From Novosphingobium sp. AAP83 (lineage in GTDB: Bacteria; Pseudomonadota; Alphaproteobacteria; Sphingomonadales; Sphingomonadaceae): DNA of 64,000 nt. Under the pieces are notes generated by a model. The model ran no database searches. It was not told the DNA's origin and worked only from the letters and a program-made list of their open reading frames with translations. The stretch is taken from the NCBI RefSeq assembly GCF_001295795.1, contig NZ_LJHY01000016.1:434001-498000 (forward strand), in the 5' to 3' direction. Shown here piece after piece: positions 17,537 through 25,757 of this stretch (the stretch's first letter is position 1; each line of letters begins with the position of its first letter). The translations under genes and the position numbers were made by a program.

Positions 17537-20026
17537 TCAGGGGCCACGGAACTTCACGCCGATTTCAGCGCCGAAGTAGCGTGGTGCGCCGAAGTTCGAG
17601 TTGAGCCAAAGCCCGGCGACGTTCTGCGATGCGATACGATAACGCTCATCGGTGAGGTTGCGGCCCATAACGCGGAAGTAGTACTTGTTGTCTACTTGCG
17701 CGAGAGTGAGCGAGGCATTCACCAGTGTGCGTGCGTTCAGGAACGTGTTGCCGCGTGGATCATCGATCGCCTGCGTGTTGAGGTTCTCGCTGGTATAGGC
17801 GGCAGAAGCGTTGGCAACGAACTTGAATTCGCTGCTAACCGGCACTTCATAAGTTCCATCCACCGTCCACTGCCACTTTGGCGCGCGGTCAAGCGGAGCG
17901 GTTGACAGGTCATAGCCTGCGCCTGGTGCAGTGTAGCTGTCATAGGCCGCATCCTGATAGCCGAGCACACCGCGCAAGGTGAACCCTTCAAACAGACGGG
18001 CGGTTGCTTCGGCTTCAAGCCCCTTCACCGTGGCGCTTGCCGCGTTGACGAAGATTGTCACCTGGTTCGACTGGCCGTTTACAGTGATCGGTACGTTGAG
18101 CTGCTTTTGCAGATCCTTGTACTTCACATAGAAGCCGGTGAGGTTGAAGCGCAGACGGCGGTCAAACAGTTCGGTCTTGACGCCAGCTTCATAGCTGTCT
18201 GCCGTTTCCGGATTGGTGGCGCGTGCGGCTGTGCGGAAGGCGTTAACGTCTGCACCGAAGGCTGCAAAGCCACCGATCTGGTCATTAAAGCCGCCGCTCT
18301 TGAACCCGCGCGAATAGGTTGCGTAGGCAAAGACATCGGGCGTGGCCTGCCAGCCAAGGCTTGCGCGCCAAGTTGCACGGCGGGCACTATTATCCACGCG
18401 GATAACACCGGCAGGGTATTTGAACACGCTGGCATCAAGCGCATCGTCGATCTGGATCGAAGGATCAAAGCCGCCGTTCAGCGCAGGAATGAATACCTGC
18501 TGGCGTCCGTACCATTCCTTGTCTTCCCACGTATAGCGCACACCGGCAGTAAACGTGACTTCCGGCGTGATCTTGTAGGTACCTTCTGCGAATGCTGCCT
18601 TAGAACGCGACTTTTGGGCGTTGCAAAGGATGTAGGGCGTATCGTTCCAGTTGCCGAATGGCAGCGGGCCAGACGTCAGGTCAAGGAAGCCGAGGATCTG
18701 GGCGACGCAGAAATCGATGGTTTCGCGCTGGTAGAATCCGCCGAGCACCATATCGAAGTTACCGCCAAGGTCGGTGGCAAAGCGCAATTCCTGCTGGAAG
18801 GTCTTACGGTCATCGTCACGTGTCGCATCGAAGATGGACAGTGGCTGCCCGTCTGCTGCGATCGGCACGGCACCAGCGTAAGAGTTCGGAATACGCGATT
18901 CCTGCTTGCGCCAGCCGGTGACCGAAGTCAGCGTACCGAAATCGAAATCGATGTCACCATTGAGATAAATCCCGTCCACCGAGATGCGCTGACCGTCCCG
19001 CATCTTGATCAGGCCGTCCTGACGATAACTGACCGCCGCATTATCCAGCGGGTCGTTGCTGTTCGGGTTGGGACGGACCGAGTTCAACAGATCGGTCAGG
19101 AACGGTGCGGTGCCGGTGTAAAGGCCGTTTTCGTTTACCGAAGGAACGGTTTGCGACTTGTCGCGCAGATGTTCGTATTGCGCCAGGAAGCTGATGCGGT
19201 CGTTTGGCTCCCACAGCAACTTGGCACGGAAGTTGAGCACATCCTTGCCGCCTGCCGAAGCGCCATCCAGGCAACCCGAACGGCCATTGAACTTGTTGGG
19301 CACAAAGCCGGTGACCGGACCATAGCAGGCACCGTTCTTGTAGAAACCGTCGGTCTTTTCCACGCCGCCGACAAAGCGGAACGCAAGCGTATCGCCGATC
19401 GGCACGTTCAGGGCGGTCTGGAAGCGCTTCGTATCAAAGCTGCCATATTCAGCGCGCGCATCCACACCCACAACGCCAAGTTCAGGACGCTTGGTGCGCA
19501 CGGTAACCGCACCACCGGTGGTGTTCTTGCCGAACAGCGTGCCTTGTGGGCCGCGCAGCACTTCAACTTGCGACACATCGAACACGTCGAGCAACTGGGT
19601 CTGGACCGAAGAGACCACGAAATCGTCAACCAGGACGGCCACAGGCGGTTCGAAGTAGACGATGATCGACGTCTGGCCGACACCGCGCATCGCGAACGAA
19701 GCAGCATTGAAGTTGGTAATGGTGTTAGCCGAGAAGTTTGGCACAAACGCAGCCAAATCACCGAGATCGCGGGGGCTGGCCTGCTGGATCAATTGTGAAT
19801 TGATGGCCGAAACCGCAACAGGCGTGGATTGCAGGTTAGAATCGCGGCGCAGCGCGGTGACCACAATCTCGCCAAGCCGGCTGGCATCGGCCTGCTCGCT
19901 GACTTCCTGATCGGCAGGCTGGGCGCTGCCTTGATCGGCTGAAGTGTTTGCGAAAGCTGGCGTTGCCATGGCTGCTGCAACCAAAGCGCATACTGCCGTT
20001 GATCGTTGCAGGAAACTGCTAAACAT
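17537..20026 (-). CDS. TonB-dependent outer-membrane receptor
   Basis: An 829-residue receptor. The signal peptide (MFSSFLQRSTAVCALVAAAM, cleavage near AFA/N) is followed by a TonB-box-like stretch (GEIVVTALRR), the plug domain with LLDVFDVSQVEVLRGPQGTLFGKNTTGGAV, and a 22-strand-type barrel ending in ...FGAEIGVKFRG-Pro. Plug and barrel sequences fit the group sphingomonads use for hydrophobic organics and siderophores; the ligand is unknown. GAGGAGAGACGG just before the ATG at 20026 decides the start. It leads a unit with the Rieske oxygenase at 16108 and is divergent from the SnoaL/PQQ operon. Confidence 0.95.
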   Translation of the reverse strand: MFSSFLQRSTAVCALVAAAMATPAFANTSADQGSAQPADQEVSEQADASRLGEIVVTALRRDSNLQSTPVAVSAINSQLIQQASPRDLGDLAAFVPNFSANTITNFNAASFAMRGVGQTSIIVYFEPPVAVLVDDFVVSSVQTQLLDVFDVSQVEVLRGPQGTLFGKNTTGGAVTVRTKRPELGVVGVDARAEYGSFDTKRFQTALNVPIGDTLAFRFVGGVEKTDGFYKNGACYGPVTGFVPNKFNGRSGCLDGASAGGKDVLNFRAKLLWEPNDRISFLAQYEHLRDKSQTVPSVNENGLYTGTAPFLTDLLNSVRPNPNSNDPLDNAAVSYRQDGLIKMRDGQRISVDGIYLNGDIDFDFGTLTSVTGWRKQESRIPNSYAGAVPIAADGQPLSIFDATRDDDRKTFQQELRFATDLGGNFDMVLGGFYQRETIDFCVAQILGFLDLTSGPLPFGNWNDTPYILCNAQKSRSKAAFAEGTYKITPEVTFTAGVRYTWEDKEWYGRQQVFIPALNGGFDPSIQIDDALDASVFKYPAGVIRVDNSARRATWRASLGWQATPDVFAYATYSRGFKSGGFNDQIGGFAAFGADVNAFRTAARATNPETADSYEAGVKTELFDRRLRFNLTGFYVKYKDLQKQLNVPITVNGQSNQVTIFVNAASATVKGLEAEATARLFEGFTLRGVLGYQDAAYDSYTAPGAGYDLSTAPLDRAPKWQWTVDGTYEVPVSSEFKFVANASAAYTSENLNTQAIDDPRGNTFLNARTLVNASLTLAQVDNKYYFRVMGRNLTDERYRIASQNVAGLWLNSNFGAPRYFGAEIGVKFRGP

Positions 20027-20089
20027 CCGTCTCTCCTCATGCCCCACCATCCTTGTGGGTTGCCCAAACTTTAACCGCTAGGAGACATT

Positions 20090-20119
20090 TTGCAAGCAGA
20101 CATGTATGTTTTTTTACAG
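20090..20119. promoter_or_regulatory. Putative operator D in divergent promoter
   Basis: ACAT-GT-ATGT (20100-20109) runs directly into a T7 tract and then ACAGG. The layout (TG-containing palindrome flowing into T6-7 and A) resembles sites A-C but the match is weaker. It lies in the 246-base gap between the TonB receptor (-) and the SnoaL-like gene (+). No gene is seen in the remaining gap. Confidence 0.35.
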
Positions 20120-20272
20120 GGCCTTTCGGGCAAGGCCGCCGTGCCGTGACTTTCGGGCAAAATCACCCACAAATATGGGTCGATAGATACATTCATGATT
20201 GTTTTTGAAGGATGGTCGCGTATCATCCGGCAGCAAGTGCCCGCAGAGGCCTTCGTCGGGAGAATGCTGGAT

Positions 20273-20824
20273 ATGGCCGATCTTGAATCGAGAATTGCGC
20301 GGCTGGAAGCCGAATCGCAAATCCGCCAGCTTGTCGCCCGCTATAGCTTCGACATTGATGACCGGCGCGTGGATGCGGTGCGCGCCCTGTTTGCCGATGA
20401 TGCGGTGCTGCGATCACACGATGGCGTAATGCAGGCGGTGGGCGTGGATGCGATCATGGCGCAGTTCGATGGCCGCTTTGCCGTGCTAGGCCCGGGCCAC
20501 CATGTGATGCACGATATCCAGATCGATTTCGACGGTGACGATACTGCGCGGGGACGGGTTTCGGGCCATGCAGAACTGTGGCGCAATGGGCAGATGATGG
20601 TCGCCGCGATCCGTTATGCCGACCGTTACCGCAAGACAGGCACTGGCTGGAAATTTGCCGAGCGCGTGCTGGGCTTTCTCTATTACGTGCCGGTTGATGC
20701 CTATCCCGGCATTCTGGGCCAGCGCAACCGCAATCATGCCTATGCCGATCCCCTGCCCGCAGACTTCCCCGAAGGATCGGCAGACTGGATCGCATACGAA
20801 CTATCACAAGCCGCAATTGCATAG
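20273..20824 (+). CDS. SnoaL-like / NTF2-superfamily protein
   Basis: A 183-residue protein. LESRIARLEAESQIRQLVARYSFDIDDRRVDAVRALFADDAVL is the usual opening of the SnoaL-like_4 family (small cone-shaped alpha+beta fold used by isomerases, dehydratases and ring-hydroxylating beta subunits). GHHVMHDIQIDFDGDDTARG and ADRYRKTGTGWKFAERVL complete the domain. The ATG at 20273 has GGGAG 10 bases upstream. It is the first gene of a four-gene operon. It could be a hydratase/isomerase; a role as partner subunit for a Rieske oxygenase is possible but unsupported. Confidence 0.85.
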   Translation: MADLESRIARLEAESQIRQLVARYSFDIDDRRVDAVRALFADDAVLRSHDGVMQAVGVDAIMAQFDGRFAVLGPGHHVMHDIQIDFDGDDTARGRVSGHAELWRNGQMMVAAIRYADRYRKTGTGWKFAERVLGFLYYVPVDAYPGILGQRNRNHAYADPLPADFPEGSADWIAYELSQAAIA

Positions 20825-20852
20825 AGCAGACGTCTTCCGGGAGAGAGTATCA

Positions 20853-21155
20853 ATGGCTTTTTCATTCCTTTCGCGATTTCGCATCGCGCCTGATCGCGAG
20901 CAGGCGTTTCTGGCCCTTGCCGCGCAGATGGAGGCGCTGGCCAAGGATGAGCCGGGCACGCTTGGCTACAAGTTCTACCGGCTGGACGAACCGCATATGT
21001 TTGCCGTGTATGAAAGCTTCATCGATGAAGCCGCCGATGCTGCGCACATGGCCTATGACCATAACAAACCGCTGATCGAAAGCATGATCGCCTGCATGGA
21101 CGGAAGTTATGCGCGCGAATTGCTGCACGATCTATCTGCGACACCGGGAGAGTGA
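20853..21155 (+). CDS. Antibiotic biosynthesis monooxygenase (ABM) domain protein
   Basis: A 100-residue single ABM-fold protein (dimeric alpha+beta barrel). RFRIAPDREQAFLALAAQMEALAKDEPGTLGYKFYRLDEPHMFAVYESFID is the characteristic first half, and HMAYDHNKPLIESM the second. ABM proteins include cofactor-free quinol monooxygenases and haem-degrading enzymes, but many small members are uncharacterised. GGGAGAGAG precedes the ATG at 20853. It is followed by another ABM-like gene. Confidence 0.85.
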   Translation: MAFSFLSRFRIAPDREQAFLALAAQMEALAKDEPGTLGYKFYRLDEPHMFAVYESFIDEAADAAHMAYDHNKPLIESMIACMDGSYARELLHDLSATPGE

Positions 21156-21160
21156 CGAGC

Positions 21161-21457
21161 ATGGCCAAGAAGAGCTTTATCGCGCAATTGCGCACAAAGC
21201 CGGAAAAGCGCGACGCATTGATTGCGCTACAAACCGAACTGAAGGAACTGGTGTTTGCGAACGAGCCGGACGCCCTGGTTTACGAGCTTTTCCAATCAGA
21301 TGATGATCCCGACCTGTTCCAGTGCGTGGCCACGTTCCGCGATGATGCCGCTTTCGAAAAGCACATGCATATCGATTTCCATGACCGGCTGGTGCCGCCG
21401 ATCCTCGAATGCCTGGCCGAAGATATGACCATCGCTTTTTACCGTTCACACGGTTGA
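21161..21457 (+). CDS. Second ABM-fold small protein
   Basis: A 98-residue ABM-fold protein: FIAQLRTKPEKRDALIALQTELKELV, then DALVYELFQSDDDPDLFQCVATFRDDAAFEKHM. GGGAG lies 10 bases before the ATG at 21161; a GTG at 21152 that overlaps the preceding stop is also in frame. Sequence identity to the neighbouring ABM protein is low, so this is probably a hetero-pair and not a recent duplication. Neighbours are an SnoaL-like protein upstream and a periplasmic dehydrogenase 16 bases downstream. Function unknown; monooxygenation or isomerisation of a cyclic intermediate is a guess. Confidence 0.82.
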   Translation: MAKKSFIAQLRTKPEKRDALIALQTELKELVFANEPDALVYELFQSDDDPDLFQCVATFRDDAAFEKHMHIDFHDRLVPPILECLAEDMTIAFYRSHG

Positions 21458-21473
21458 GCCAAGGGGAGTTTGC

Positions 21474-23402
21474 ATGAACATCACCATCAAACGGGCGCTG
21501 GCGCTGTGTCTGCCTGCGGTTGCGCTGGGCACGATATCGCTGGCATCGCTGCTGAATGCGGCCACCCCGCAGCGGATCAAATCGCACGAAGAGCTGCAAG
21601 TTTACGACACGCCGCGGATTGATCCGGCGACCGCACCGGGCAGGCCGATCTTCGAGCAGAACTGCGCGATGTGCCACATGGGCGGCGTTCCCAAAGCGCC
21701 CTCGCCCGCGTTCCTTGGCATGCTGCCACCCGATTCCATCGTCAATTCGTTGACGCATGGCGTGATGCGTTCGCAAGGTGCGAACCTGAGCCAGCAAGAC
21801 AAGATCGCGCTGGCCGAATATATCACGCGCACGCCCTATGATTCCTACAAACGGCCCGCACCGCCAAAGGTTTGCACCGGAACGGCTGCAAACTTCGACA
21901 TGGGCGATACGCCTGCGCCGATTGGCTGGGGACGCGACAACCGGCGGTTTGTGCCCGGCGATGTTGCGCAGCTTGGCGTGGGCGATGTGCCGCGCCTGAA
22001 GCTCAAATGGGCCTTTGCCTATCCCGCGTCCAATCGCGCGCGTTCGCAGCCGACGCTGGCATGGGGCACGCTGTTTGTCGGCAGCCAGGACGGCACCCTT
22101 TATGCGTTTGATCCCGATACGGGCTGCACCCGCTGGACCACGCGGTTAAGCGCTGAAGTGCGCACCGCGATTGTGGCTGACCCTGAAACCAAGCGCCTCT
22201 ATTTTGGCGACCTGCTGGGCAAGGTCCATGCGCTCGACGCGATGACCGGCAAGGAACTGTGGGCCAACCGCATGAGCGATCATGCCGACGCCACGATCAC
22301 GGGCACGCCAACGCTGGGCGGAGGTCTGCTCTATGTGCCGGTATCTTCGCTGGAAGTGGTGCAGGCAGGCGATGCCAAATATGCCTGCTGCACGTTCCGG
22401 GGATCGGTCGTTGCGGTGAACCCTGCAACGGGCGAGGAAGTGTGGCGTGCGTGGACAGCAGGTGAGCCCAAGGAAACCGGCAAGACCGCTGTGGGCACAT
22501 TGATCCTTGGCCCATCGGGCGCCCCTGTCTGGAACAGCCCGAGCTACGACGCCAAGAGCAACCGCGTCTACTTTGGTTCGGGCGAGAACTATTCGAGCCC
22601 GGCAGACTTGAATTCGGATGCAATCTTTGCGGTGGATGCGCGCACCGGCAAGCAAATCTGGCGCACGCAATTGACCGCGAATGACGCGTGGAATGTCGGC
22701 TGCATGATCGGCAACGAATCTTGCCCGACCGAAAACGGGCCGGATTATGATGTGGCCGCATCGCCGCTGCTGGTCAGCACCGGGCCTAACAGCCAAATGC
22801 TGGTGGTTGGCCAGAAATCGGGCCAAGCTTGGGGACTTGACCCCGAAACCGGCAAGATCGCATGGGAAAAGCGTCTGGGCCATGGCGGCACGCAAGGTGG
22901 CATTCACTTTGGCATGGCCGCAGAAGGTTCCACCGTGTTTGTGCCGGTGAACGATATGGCCGACACATATGACGCGCGTGTTTATGACGAAAACCAGCGC
23001 GGCGCCGGCCTTCATGCGGTGGATGCTGCCACCGGAAAAGTGCGCTGGTTTGCCCGCGCACCATCCAAGTGCAACGGGGCCAAGTTCTGTGATCCGGGCA
23101 TTTCTGCGGCGGTGACAGCGATCCCCGATGTGGTCTTTGCCGGGCACCTTGACGGTATGTTCCGCGCTTACAACAGCAAGACCGGCGCGATTCTGTGGCA
23201 GACCGATACGACCCAACCGATGCCATCGATTGATGGCGGCACGGTCAAAGGTGGCAGCATGAGCGGCCCTGGCGCAGCCGTGTGGAAGGGCAAGGTCTTC
23301 GTCAATTCGGGCTATGGCATGTATAGCCACATGGCAGGCAACGCGCTGATGGTATTTGCCCCCGAAGAGGCTGCCAAGCCAAAGCCGACTGCGGCAAAAT
23401 GA
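21474..23402 (+). CDS. Exported haem c / PQQ-dependent dehydrogenase (polyvinyl-alcohol-dehydrogenase-like)
   Basis: A 642-residue periplasmic dehydrogenase. An N-terminal signal/anchor (residues 1-30) is followed by a cytochrome c domain with CAMCH (Cys64, Cys67, His68). The rest is an eight-bladed PQQ propeller with repeated blades such as GTLYAFDPDTGCTRW and GKVHALDAMTGKELW. Cys305-Cys306 is the vicinal pair that contacts PQQ. Cytochrome-first order is that of sphingomonad polyvinyl alcohol dehydrogenase; most quinohaemoprotein alcohol dehydrogenases carry the haem domain at the C-terminus. It should oxidise a secondary or primary alcohol outside the inner membrane. No PQQ synthesis genes are in the window. 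RBS AGGGGAG. Confidence 0.93.
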   Translation: MNITIKRALALCLPAVALGTISLASLLNAATPQRIKSHEELQVYDTPRIDPATAPGRPIFEQNCAMCHMGGVPKAPSPAFLGMLPPDSIVNSLTHGVMRSQGANLSQQDKIALAEYITRTPYDSYKRPAPPKVCTGTAANFDMGDTPAPIGWGRDNRRFVPGDVAQLGVGDVPRLKLKWAFAYPASNRARSQPTLAWGTLFVGSQDGTLYAFDPDTGCTRWTTRLSAEVRTAIVADPETKRLYFGDLLGKVHALDAMTGKELWANRMSDHADATITGTPTLGGGLLYVPVSSLEVVQAGDAKYACCTFRGSVVAVNPATGEEVWRAWTAGEPKETGKTAVGTLILGPSGAPVWNSPSYDAKSNRVYFGSGENYSSPADLNSDAIFAVDARTGKQIWRTQLTANDAWNVGCMIGNESCPTENGPDYDVAASPLLVSTGPNSQMLVVGQKSGQAWGLDPETGKIAWEKRLGHGGTQGGIHFGMAAEGSTVFVPVNDMADTYDARVYDENQRGAGLHAVDAATGKVRWFARAPSKCNGAKFCDPGISAAVTAIPDVVFAGHLDGMFRAYNSKTGAILWQTDTTQPMPSIDGGTVKGGSMSGPGAAVWKGKVFVNSGYGMYSHMAGNALMVFAPEEAAKPKPTAAK

Positions 23403-23409
23403 CATGACA

Positions 23410-23443
23410 AAGGGGAGCGCGACCCCGCGCTCCCCTTATGTTT
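23410..23443. terminator. Bidirectional terminator between PQQ dehydrogenase and TetR gene
   Basis: AAGGGGAGCGCG (23410-23421), loop ACCC, CGCGCTCCCCTT (23426-23437) is a perfect 12-bp stem, followed by ATGTTTT on the plus strand and preceded by TTTGT in the minus-strand sense. It separates two convergent operons. Confidence 0.85.
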
Positions 23444-23454
23444 TGGCCGGAGAG

Positions 23455-24108
23455 TTACCCGCCGACAGAGAGGCGGGCGATGGTGTTCTGGCGATAATGT
23501 TGCAGCACGGTATGGAGGTTGATCGCGGTGGGATTTGCCAGCCATTGATAGACCAGCCCGAAAATGAACGCGCTGAATTCCACGGCAAAGCTTTCGGGAT
23601 CGATGTTGGCGCGCACTTCACCATCGTTGATCCCTTGTGTGAGCCAGCGGGTGGTATCGCGACGATAGGCGATATGATTGGCGGCAAGGCGGCGACGCAC
23701 GACCGCGTAACTGGTGATCGATTCAAACCACAGAATATACATCGCCTGCATTTGCATGGTGCGGTTCAGCATGAAGAATTCAACCGCATCCAACGCCCCT
23801 TCAAGCGCGGACAGGCCAGTATTGCCGCCAACAAAGCGGCGCAGTTCCGACGCCCACTTTTCGTTGAAATCGCGCACCATGTGGCTGAACAAGGTTTCCT
23901 TCGAGCCGAACCGGTTGCTGGCAAGGCCGCGGCTATAGCCTGCCTTTTCGCCGATTTCCTTGAGCGTGGTGTTGTGGGTTCCGCGTTCGACGATCAGATG
24001 CATCGCCGCTTCGAACATCCGCGCATCGGACAGGGCCGTACGCTCAACCTGCTTGAGCCGGGGGCGTTCTGCGGGCAGCGTTCGCATGCTGGCGGGGTTT
24101 GTGTGCAA
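23455..24108 (-). CDS. TetR-family regulator closing a receptor operon
   Basis: A 217-residue regulator with the helix-turn-helix in ARMFEAAMHLIVERGTHNTTLKEIGEKAGYSRGLASNRFGSKETLF. The C-terminal domain is unrelated to the paralogues at 8961 and 12780. The TTG at 24108 has GGAG 7 bases upstream and begins two bases after the synthetase stop; ATG at 24087 is an alternative. It is the fifth gene of the unit that starts with the TonB receptor at 29798, so feedback on that promoter (inverted repeat at 29932) is the simplest model. Confidence 0.88.
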   Translation of the reverse strand: MHTNPASMRTLPAERPRLKQVERTALSDARMFEAAMHLIVERGTHNTTLKEIGEKAGYSRGLASNRFGSKETLFSHMVRDFNEKWASELRRFVGGNTGLSALEGALDAVEFFMLNRTMQMQAMYILWFESITSYAVVRRRLAANHIAYRRDTTRWLTQGINDGEVRANIDPESFAVEFSAFIFGLVYQWLANPTAINLHTVLQHYRQNTIARLSVGG

Positions 24109-24110
24109 TC

Positions 24111-25757
24111 TTATTCTCCGGAACCAAAGCCTGTTTCAATCACCGCTACAAGGACCCCCTCATTATATTGTTGCTGAATTGTTTTTTTGTCGAACTTGCC
24201 AACGCTCGTTTTCGGGATGGATTCGAGTGTTGCCCAATACTCGGGTATCATGAAACGCGCAAATTGGGTTAACAGGGCCGCGCGCATATCACATGGCGAT
24301 GCGGCGGCATCGGCAGCCATCACAACAACGGCAAGCGGGCGTTCTTCCCAGCGCGGATCGGGGATCGCCACAACGGCCGCTTCGACCACACCCGGAAGCG
24401 CGGAAATGGCGTTTTCCAGATCGACCGACGAAATCCATTCTCCGCCCGACTTGATCAAGTCTTTGGCCCGGTCGGTCACTTGCACATAGCCGAGCCGGTC
24501 AATCCGCCCGACATCGCCGGTGCGCAGCCAGCCATCATCGCTGAGCGGTGCGGCCTCGGGTGGTTCGCGGAAATAGCCTTTAGCCACCCATGGCCCGCGC
24601 AATTGCAGGTGGCCCACGGTCTTTCCGTCCTCGGCGAGTGGCTGGCCGTTATCATCGACAATCCGCACATGCATGCCGGGCACGGGCCGTCCCGATTTGG
24701 CCCGCCATTCGGCAGAATCTTCAGGACTCACGCCGCGTGGCGGGAAGGAAAGGACGCACATCGGGCTGGTTTCGGTCATCCCCCAGCCCTGCACAATATC
24801 AACGCCCCATGCCGCCTTGACCCGCTCGATCAACACGGTGGACACCGCCGATCCGCCCGAAACGATGGTGCGGAAGCAGCCAAGATCGATGGCGCTGCGG
24901 GCATGGGCTTGCAGCAGATCGTTGAGGATCGTCGGCACGGCAGCCATCAAGGTGGGGCGCTGGCTCTCTATTAGGTTAACAAGGTGCGCCGGTTGCAGGA
25001 AAGACCCCGGCAGGATCATGTCGCTGCCAGCCAACCAGCCGGAAAACGGCATGCCCCATGCGTTGGCATGGAACATCGGCGGCACCATAAGGATGCGATC
25101 ATTATTGGAGATGGCAAAGCTGTCTGCCGCCATCGAGGCAAGGCTGTGCAGGAATACCGAGCGGTGGCTATAGAGCACGCCCTTGGGCAGGCCGGTGGTG
25201 CCCGATGTATAACATACCACAGCTGCATCGGTTTCAACCAGCACAGGCCAAGCCTTTACCGGATCGTGCGCGGCGATCAGGCTTTCGTAATCGTGTATCC
25301 TGCCATGATAGCCCTCGATCGGTTCGGTAATAGGGCCGACGACGATGATATCACTGACCCGTTCAAGCCCCGGCACTATCGCGGCAAGGCCCGGCAAGAG
25401 CGATGCATCGACCAGCAGCATGCGATCATCGGCGTGGTTGATCACATAGTCCAGTTGCGCAGGCGGCAGGCGGACGTTGAGAGTGTGCAGCACGCAGCCC
25501 ATAGCAGGAACCGCAAGATAGGCTTCCAGATGCGCGGGTATGTTCCAGCAATAGCTCCCCAGCACGTCCCCCGGACGCAGGCCCAGCGCCGCCAGCGCGG
25601 CAGCAAGGCGGCGCGCGCGATCAGCAGTTTGGGCAAAGCTGGTGGTGGAGGTGGCAATGCCATCAAAGCTGACGACCTGACTATCGGCAAAGAGCCGCTC
25701 GCCGCGTTCAAAGATCATCTGCGTAGACAGCGGATGATCCATCATCGTGCTGTCCAT
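24111..25757 (-). CDS. AMP-dependent acyl-CoA synthetase (medium/long-chain fatty acid-CoA ligase type)
   Basis: A 548-residue ligase. VVCYTSGTTGLPKGVLYSHR is the P-loop region, GWGMTETSP the A5 motif, GWLRTGDVG the hinge, and IKSGGEWISSVDLE the A8 motif, with a C-terminal Lys in KTSVGKFDKK. SGGEWIS is the variant typical of FadD-like and 3-methylmercaptopropionyl-type ligases. The ATG at 25757 overlaps the stop of the kinase-like gene (TGATG). Activation of a hydroxy or alicyclic acid is suggested by the phosphotransferase upstream. Confidence 0.93.
   Translation of the reverse strand: MDSTMMDHPLSTQMIFERGERLFADSQVVSFDGIATSTTSFAQTADRARRLAAALAALGLRPGDVLGSYCWNIPAHLEAYLAVPAMGCVLHTLNVRLPPAQLDYVINHADDRMLLVDASLLPGLAAIVPGLERVSDIIVVGPITEPIEGYHGRIHDYESLIAAHDPVKAWPVLVETDAAVVCYTSGTTGLPKGVLYSHRSVFLHSLASMAADSFAISNNDRILMVPPMFHANAWGMPFSGWLAGSDMILPGSFLQPAHLVNLIESQRPTLMAAVPTILNDLLQAHARSAIDLGCFRTIVSGGSAVSTVLIERVKAAWGVDIVQGWGMTETSPMCVLSFPPRGVSPEDSAEWRAKSGRPVPGMHVRIVDDNGQPLAEDGKTVGHLQLRGPWVAKGYFREPPEAAPLSDDGWLRTGDVGRIDRLGYVQVTDRAKDLIKSGGEWISSVDLENAISALPGVVEAAVVAIPDPRWEERPLAVVVMAADAAASPCDMRAALLTQFARFMIPEYWATLESIPKTSVGKFDKKTIQQQYNEGVLVAVIETGFGSGE

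Noticed and set aside
18107..19798. 563-codon plus-strand frame opposite the TonB receptor at 17537
   Set aside because: No recognisable domain, and the receptor on the minus strand is complete with signal peptide and plug motifs.
22146..23405. 419-codon minus-strand frame opposite the PQQ dehydrogenase
   Set aside because: Repetitive His/Arg/Ala-rich sequence typical of an antisense shadow; no family features.
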